A stretch of DNA of 6,674 nt, taken from Candidatus Martarchaeota archaeon. Its GTDB lineage: Archaea > Micrarchaeota > Micrarchaeia > Micrarchaeales > CABMGC01. The stretch lies in assembly GCA_023379075.1 (NCBI GenBank), contig JAMCSO010000035.1, positions 1 to 6,674 on the forward strand. The letters are read 5' to 3'. The notes below the pieces were generated by a model. It did no database searches. It was not told the origin of the DNA and saw only the letters and a list, made by a program, of their open reading frames with translations. The translations under genes were made by a program, and so were the position numbers. This document shows positions 5,639-6,674 of this stretch, one piece after another; within the stretch, counting starts at the first letter, position 1, and every line of letters starts with the position of its first letter.

Positions 5639-6544
5639 ATGCGCATACTATTGCAATTTCCTGAAGGCCTAAAACAGAAGGCCCTTGAGCATGCTAAGAA
5701 GCTTGAGCAGGAAGGACATGAGGTATTTATCTCTGCTTCGCCTACTTTCGGTGCTTGTGATCTTGCGATAGACGAAGCGAAGAATATAGGTGCAGAGAAA
5801 TTGATCCATTTCGGCCATGCGGAATTCCACAGTGTAGACTTCAATGTAGAGTACATACCATACACGATCGATGCTCCAATGAACTTGTTGCCTGAGTCCT
5901 TAGATAGAATCAAGGATTTCAAGAAGATAGGACTTATCACCACAATTCAGCACAACCACCAGCTCAGGGACATTAAAGAATTTTATGAGGAGCATGGGAA
6001 AGAGATTATAATAGGAAAACCTTTCGGTTTTGCGAAGAAGAATGGGCAGATCCTCGGATGCGATGTGGGTAGCGCTGCGAGGCTCGATAGGGAAGTTGAT
6101 GCCTTCGTTTATTTTGGTGGGGGTTTATTCCATCCTCTTGGTGCTCTTCTCCAGACAACAAAACCCTTTCTTGTTGTTGAACCATTCCAAGGAAGCATAG
6201 AATTCATAGATAAATATAGGGATATTTACAGGAAGAGGAGCAATGGAAAGATAGCAGCTGCGCTAAGCGCGAAGAATTTCGGCATAATAGTGAGCACGAA
6301 GAATGGACAGTACAACATGAACCTTGGAAAGATATTGAAGGCAAAGATCGAGAAGAAGGGATTAAAGGCAGCGATTTTGGTATCAAATCTCATAGATTTC
6401 GAATCACTGAATAACATGCTCGAGTTTGATGCATTTGTCAATACTGCTTGTCCTAGGATAGCAATAGATGACATTGATAGGACAAGAAAACCATTACTGA
6501 GCGCCAACGAGCTTATAACAGCATTAGACATGATGAAAAATTAA
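5639..6544 (+). CDS. dph2: Diphthamide synthase Dph2 (radical 3-amino-3-carboxypropyl transferase)
   Basis: This 301-residue protein catalyses the first step of diphthamide synthesis: transfer of a 3-amino-3-carboxypropyl group from S-adenosylmethionine to a conserved histidine of elongation factor 2 in the cytosol. Archaeal Dph2 is a homodimer with a [4Fe-4S] cluster held by three widely spaced cysteines, one per structural repeat; all three are present as C40 (FGACD), C141 (LGCDVG) and C271 (NTACPR). Other family marks are the opening MRILLQFPEGL, HFGHAEF (57-63), YIPYTIDAP (72-80), VYFGGGLFHPLG (157-168), VVEPF (179-183), VSTKNGQYN (218-226), and the C-terminal ACPRIAIDD. The protein is slightly shorter than typical archaeal Dph2 but complete. 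The ATG at 5639 is supported by the immediate family N-terminus; a weak ATGGTC lies upstream. The gene has its own TATA box and converges on a partial gene that overlaps its last 4 nt. Confidence 0.93.
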   Translation: MRILLQFPEGLKQKALEHAKKLEQEGHEVFISASPTFGACDLAIDEAKNIGAEKLIHFGHAEFHSVDFNVEYIPYTIDAPMNLLPESLDRIKDFKKIGLITTIQHNHQLRDIKEFYEEHGKEIIIGKPFGFAKKNGQILGCDVGSAARLDREVDAFVYFGGGLFHPLGALLQTTKPFLVVEPFQGSIEFIDKYRDIYRKRSNGKIAAALSAKNFGIIVSTKNGQYNMNLGKILKAKIEKKGLKAAILVSNLIDFESLNNMLEFDAFVNTACPRIAIDDIDRTRKPLLSANELITALDMMKN

Positions 6545-6674
6545 CCAACGCTCAGTTGTATCTTTTTAGAGATGCCGATTCCAATATGCTCTTCCAGATC
6601 TGCCTTAAGATACCAGCTTATGATCGCACTATTCATACCTGACAACATGTTTAATACCTTCTCAGTATTTCCTG
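6541..6674 (-). CDS. C-terminal fragment of an unrecognised gene (cut by window edge)
   Basis: An open minus-strand frame enters from the right edge and ends in TAA at 6543-6541, giving the last 43 residues. It reads EKVLNMLSGMNSAIISWYLK followed by ADLEEHIGIGISKKIQLSVG. The composition (helix, then an amphipathic segment and a short hydrophilic end) looks like genuine coding sequence, and the stop interlocks with the Dph2 stop in a tail-to-tail 3-nt shared span plus one base. No family is recognised from this fragment. Confidence 0.6.
   Translation of the reverse strand, partial: GNTEKVLNMLSGMNSAIISWYLKADLEEHIGIGISKKIQLSVG

Noticed and set aside
1..6674. CRISPR array, insertion sequence, toxin-antitoxin or prophage content
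   Set aside because: No spaced repeats, terminal inverted repeats, transposase or integrase motifs were found; the winged-helix/GNAT pair does not match a known toxin-antitoxin layout, since the GNAT is long and lacks the usual small antitoxin partner.

Overview
The window reads as a moderately AT-rich archaeal chromosome segment. The evidence is an archaeal-type ribosomal protein L10e (uL16 family), an archaeal-type Dph2 (diphthamide synthesis), a type 2 isopentenyl-diphosphate isomerase, TATA boxes 20-35 nt upstream of starts, and mixed Shine-Dalgarno-led and near-leaderless genes with occasional GTG/TTG starts. Small gene sizes and divergent core proteins would suit a DPANN-like or other reduced archaeon, but the sequence alone does not settle the lineage.

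Layout, left to right. (1) 1-174, minus: N-terminal part of a membrane protein cut by the window edge. (2) 255-2022, minus: a cluster read from a good TATA box at 2056-2064, made of a 49-codon small ORF (1873-2022), an HD-domain phosphohydrolase (930-1907), a frameshifted NHL-repeat remnant (597-929) and a small rhodanese-like protein (255-587). (3) 2284-2829, plus: ribosomal protein L10e, divergent from that cluster. (4) 2848-3935, minus: a winged-helix protein followed by a GNAT acetyltransferase, convergent with L10e. (5) 4005-5518, minus: an unrecognised 140-residue protein whose stop overlaps the start of type 2 IPP isomerase (TGATG). (6) 5639-6544, plus: Dph2, divergent from (5). (7) 6541-6672, minus: C-terminus of an unrecognised gene overlapping the Dph2 end by 4 nt.

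Functionally this is mostly housekeeping: translation (L10e, Dph2 acting on elongation factor 2), isoprenoid lipid precursor supply (IDI-2), and probably nucleotide clean-up (HD protein). The accessory parts are the winged-helix/GNAT pair, whose promoter carries an inverted repeat, and the decaying NHL gene. I found no tRNA, rRNA, CRISPR array, insertion sequence or integrase, and no multi-gene defence or mobile system. The points most worth a second look are the multiply frameshifted NHL remnant, the small ORF ahead of the HD gene, the unknown protein coupled to IDI-2, and the winged-helix promoter palindrome.
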